From Acidimicrobiales bacterium (lineage in GTDB: Bacteria; Actinomycetota; Acidimicrobiia; Acidimicrobiales; Poriferisodalaceae), in assembly GCA_020439485.1 (NCBI GenBank), contig JAGQSP010000198.1:834-7071 (forward strand): a DNA stretch of 6,238 nt, in the 5' to 3' direction. Below, in pieces: positions 4,943 to 6,238 of this stretch (position 1 is the first letter of the stretch; every line of letters begins with the position of its first letter). The position numbers and the translations under genes were made by a program. The notes beneath the pieces are model-generated. The model saw only the letters and a list, made by a program, of their open reading frames with translations, searched no databases and was not told the origin of the DNA.

Positions 4943-5395
4943 ATGGACGAACCGCGCTGGCTCGACGCCGAGGAAATGCAGATTTGGAGAGGCTTCCTTG
5001 CCGCCAGCGCGCGCGTGCACCAATCGGTGGACGAGCAGCTCAAGCGCGACTCCGGGATGGGTCTCGACGACTACGAGGTGCTGGTGCACCTGTCGGAAGC
5101 TCCCGAACAAAGGCTCAGGATGACCGACCTGTCAGACCTCTTGTTGCACTCGCAGAGCCGGCTTTCGCAGCGAGTCGACCGGCTTGCCAAGCGCGGTCTG
5201 GTAGAGCGTCAGAAGTGTCCTGAAGATCGCCGGGGAACCTATGCGGCGCTTACCCAACAGGGGCGCGAGGCGCTAGAGCAGGCGGCCCGTGGCCACGTTG
5301 CAGAGGTCAGGCGCAGCATGATCGACTGGATCGCGCCGCGCGAGAGAGCGGTATTGGCCAGCGTGTTCGAGCGTCTGGCCTCAGAGACCGGCTAG
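4943..5395 (+). CDS. MarR-family transcriptional regulator
   Basis: A 150-residue winged-helix repressor of typical MarR length, acting as a DNA-binding dimer whose grip is usually released by phenolic or electrophilic ligands or by oxidation. N-terminal helices (about 9-35) form the dimer region. The helix-turn-helix covers about 58-85 (LRMTDLSDLLLHSQSRLSQRVDRL), and the wing follows as GLVERQKCPEDRRG (85-98) with the family's DRRG motif; C-terminal helices complete the dimer. The only cysteine is C92 in the wing, not the N-terminal position of OhrR sensors, so simple OhrR-type peroxide sensing is not supported. The start is ATG 4943 or the GTG directly before it (4940); neither has a clear ribosome binding site. 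It is divergent from yceI-pirin with a palindromic operator between, so it probably represses that operon and perhaps itself. The ligand is unknown. It ends 4 bases before the convergent DUF35 gene. Confidence 0.94.
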   Translation: MDEPRWLDAEEMQIWRGFLAASARVHQSVDEQLKRDSGMGLDDYEVLVHLSEAPEQRLRMTDLSDLLLHSQSRLSQRVDRLAKRGLVERQKCPEDRRGTYAALTQQGREALEQAARGHVAEVRRSMIDWIAPRERAVLASVFERLASETG

Positions 5396-5399
5396 CGGC

Positions 5400-5813
5400 T
5401 CAGGCTGCCGTGAAGCGCAGCACGGCGCCACCGTCTTTGCCGGCGTGGAACACGGCCCTGACCGCCATTCCGACCTCGATCTGGGCGGGGTCGACATCGA
5501 CGATGTTGGTCATGACCCTGGGGCCCTCGGCCAGTTCGACATAGGCGATGACGTACGGAGCGTGGGCGCCCCAGTTTCCGGGCGCCTTGTGGGTGACCGC
5601 ATAGCTGTAAACCGTGCCCTGACCCGAGGCCTCGAACCACTCGACGTCGGTGCTTGCACACTCGGGGCAGAAGGGTCGGGGATACCAAACCACCGTTTCG
5701 CACGAGTTGCACCGCGGCAGCTCGAGGCGGTCTTCGGCAAGGGCGTCCCAGAAGCGCTGATCGTCGAGGTTCGTGTTGGGTGTTGGCGTGGGTAGATCGG
5801 TTTGGCCTGGCAT
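5400..5813 (-). CDS. Zinc-ribbon and OB-fold domain protein (DUF35)
   Basis: A 137-residue partner protein of the DUF35 family. These proteins have an N-terminal rubredoxin-like zinc ribbon and a C-terminal OB fold, and form complexes with lipid-transfer-type thiolases or aldolases and with hydratases in CoA-ester metabolism, including sterol side-chain breakdown. The zinc ribbon uses C35, C38, C49 and C52 (CNSC and CPEC); the OB fold covers about 60-137, with GQGTVYSYAVTH and PYVIAYVELAEGPR typical of the family. The ATG at 5813 overlaps the stop of the upstream thiolase gene (TGATG), and GGAAGGGG (5827-5820) lies 6 bases before it, so translation is probably coupled and the two proteins likely act together. 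The N-terminal dozen residues are Pro/Thr-rich and probably disordered. It has no catalytic residues of its own that I recognise; a structural or substrate-channel role is inferred from the family. Confidence 0.93.
   Translation of the reverse strand: MPGQTDLPTPTPNTNLDDQRFWDALAEDRLELPRCNSCETVVWYPRPFCPECASTDVEWFEASGQGTVYSYAVTHKAPGNWGAHAPYVIAYVELAEGPRVMTNIVDVDPAQIEVGMAVRAVFHAGKDGGAVLRFTAA
5403..5429. terminator. Hairpin at the MarR / DUF35 convergent junction
   Basis: GGC-T-GCCGTG (5403-5412) pairs with CACGGC-GCC (5421-5429), 9 pairs with one bulged T and an 8-base loop, starting 7 bases after the MarR stop and inside the end of the opposing DUF35 gene. No T run follows. It may end the MarR transcript, but GC-rich coding sequence could give such a stem by chance. 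Confidence 0.35.
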
Positions 5814-6238
5814 CAGTCGCCCCTTCCGAGGATCAGTGTCGCCGAGCCCATTCGGGTGGCCAGGCTGCCGCCCGTGCCGTGGGCCAGTGCGATTTCGCAG
5901 TCTGGAACTTGAACAGCGGCATGGGCCTCGCCGCGAAGCTGACGGACGGCCTCGACGACCTTGGTCATGCCGCCACGATTGGACGGGTGGTTGTTGCACA
6001 ACCCCCCGCCGTCGGTGTTGAAGGGCAGGCGCCCGTGGGGTGCCTGGAGGGCACCATCCATCACGAAGCGGCCCCCCTGACCCTTCTCGCAGAAGCCCAG
6101 GTCTTCGATGGTCTGCAGGACGGTGATCGTGAAGCTGTCGTAGATCGACACATAGTCGATGTCGTCGTGCGACACGCCTGCCTCAGCGAAGGCCGCTGGG
6201 CCCGACACGACGGCGCCGGTGTGGGTGAGGTCGATCCG
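5813..6238 (-). CDS. Thiolase-like / lipid-transfer (SCP-x type) acyltransferase, C-terminal part
   Basis: The last 141 residues of a thiolase-superfamily protein of the SCP-x/lipid-transfer branch; the start lies beyond 6238. These enzymes cleave or form carbon-carbon bonds in CoA esters, either as beta-ketothiolases or, with a DUF35 partner, as retro-aldolases such as Ltp2 in sterol side-chain removal. Visible landmarks are the YDSFTITVLQTIEDLGFC stretch, the GGGLCNNHPSNRGGM segment with the family His (codon at 5983-5985), and HGTGG (5881-5867) at the place where classical thiolases carry their second catalytic cysteine in CxGGG. The His replacement is usual in this branch and argues against a standard acetyl-CoA acetyltransferase. 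The TGA at 5815-5813 overlaps the DUF35 ATG, making a coupled pair. The N-terminal nucleophile cannot be checked, so thiolase and aldolase remain open. Confidence 0.92.
   Translation of the reverse strand, partial: RIDLTHTGAVVSGPAAFAEAGVSHDDIDYVSIYDSFTITVLQTIEDLGFCEKGQGGRFVMDGALQAPHGRLPFNTDGGGLCNNHPSNRGGMTKVVEAVRQLRGEAHAAVQVPDCEIALAHGTGGSLATRMGSATLILGRGD
5820..5827 (-). promoter_or_regulatory. Ribosome binding site of the DUF35 gene, inside the thiolase gene
   Basis: GGAAGGGG on the - strand lies 6 bases before the ATG at 5813, within the last codons of the thiolase gene. It supports this start over longer in-frame extensions into the thiolase sequence. Confidence 0.7.

Noticed and set aside
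4943..5395. Reading the MarR protein as an OhrR-type peroxide sensor
   Set aside because: OhrR sensing needs a cysteine near the N-terminus; the only cysteine here is in the wing (C92), a place also seen in ordinary MarR proteins.

Overview
The window is GC-rich and gene-dense, with short intergenic gaps, overlapping start and stop codons and actinobacterial gene families (an EthA-type flavoprotein, a DUF222/13E12 HNH protein, a lipid-transfer-type thiolase paired with a DUF35 protein). This fits a high-GC actinobacterium, possibly Acidimicrobiia, but no taxonomic marker is present and the assignment is tentative.

Layout. (1) Positions 1-690, + strand: the C-terminal part of an aldehyde dehydrogenase cut by the window edge. 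(2) 691-991: a 300-base gap with a long terminator-like hairpin, a pair of 9-base direct repeats and a nested dyad just before the next ribosome binding site. (3) 992-2014, +: a complete DUF222/13E12-family HNH endonuclease-like gene, compositionally unlike its neighbours. A 14-base palindrome follows it, and its core motif also occurs in the hairpin on the other side of the gene. (4) 2138-3613, +: a complete EthA/AlmA-type Baeyer-Villiger flavin monooxygenase. (5) 3610-4314 and 4311-4856, both - strand: pirin and YceI-family genes coupled by an ATGA overlap. The pirin stop overlaps the monooxygenase stop in a shared CTAG. (6) 4857-4942: a divergent control region with a perfect 9-4-9 inverted repeat. 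(7) 4943-5395, +: a MarR-family regulator. (8) 5400-5813 and 5813-6238, both - strand: a zinc-ribbon/OB-fold (DUF35) protein coupled by a TGATG overlap to a thiolase-like protein that runs off the window.

How they may work together. MarR, YceI and pirin look like one self-contained regulatory unit: the regulator is divergent from a two-gene operon, with an obvious operator between them, probably answering oxidative, electrophile or phenolic stress. The aldehyde dehydrogenase, Baeyer-Villiger monooxygenase and thiolase/DUF35 pair are enzyme types used in actinobacterial breakdown of ketones, long-chain or alicyclic compounds and sterols. They form separate transcription units here, so a shared pathway is only a suggestion. 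The HNH gene sits between two of these catabolic genes and looks like an insertion.

I see no tRNA, rRNA, CRISPR array, transposase or integrase. The most unusual items are the HNH gene with its flanking repeats and internal composition switch, the three hairpins stacked at the overlapping 3' ends of the monooxygenase and pirin genes, and the MarR operator region. None of them proves a new system.
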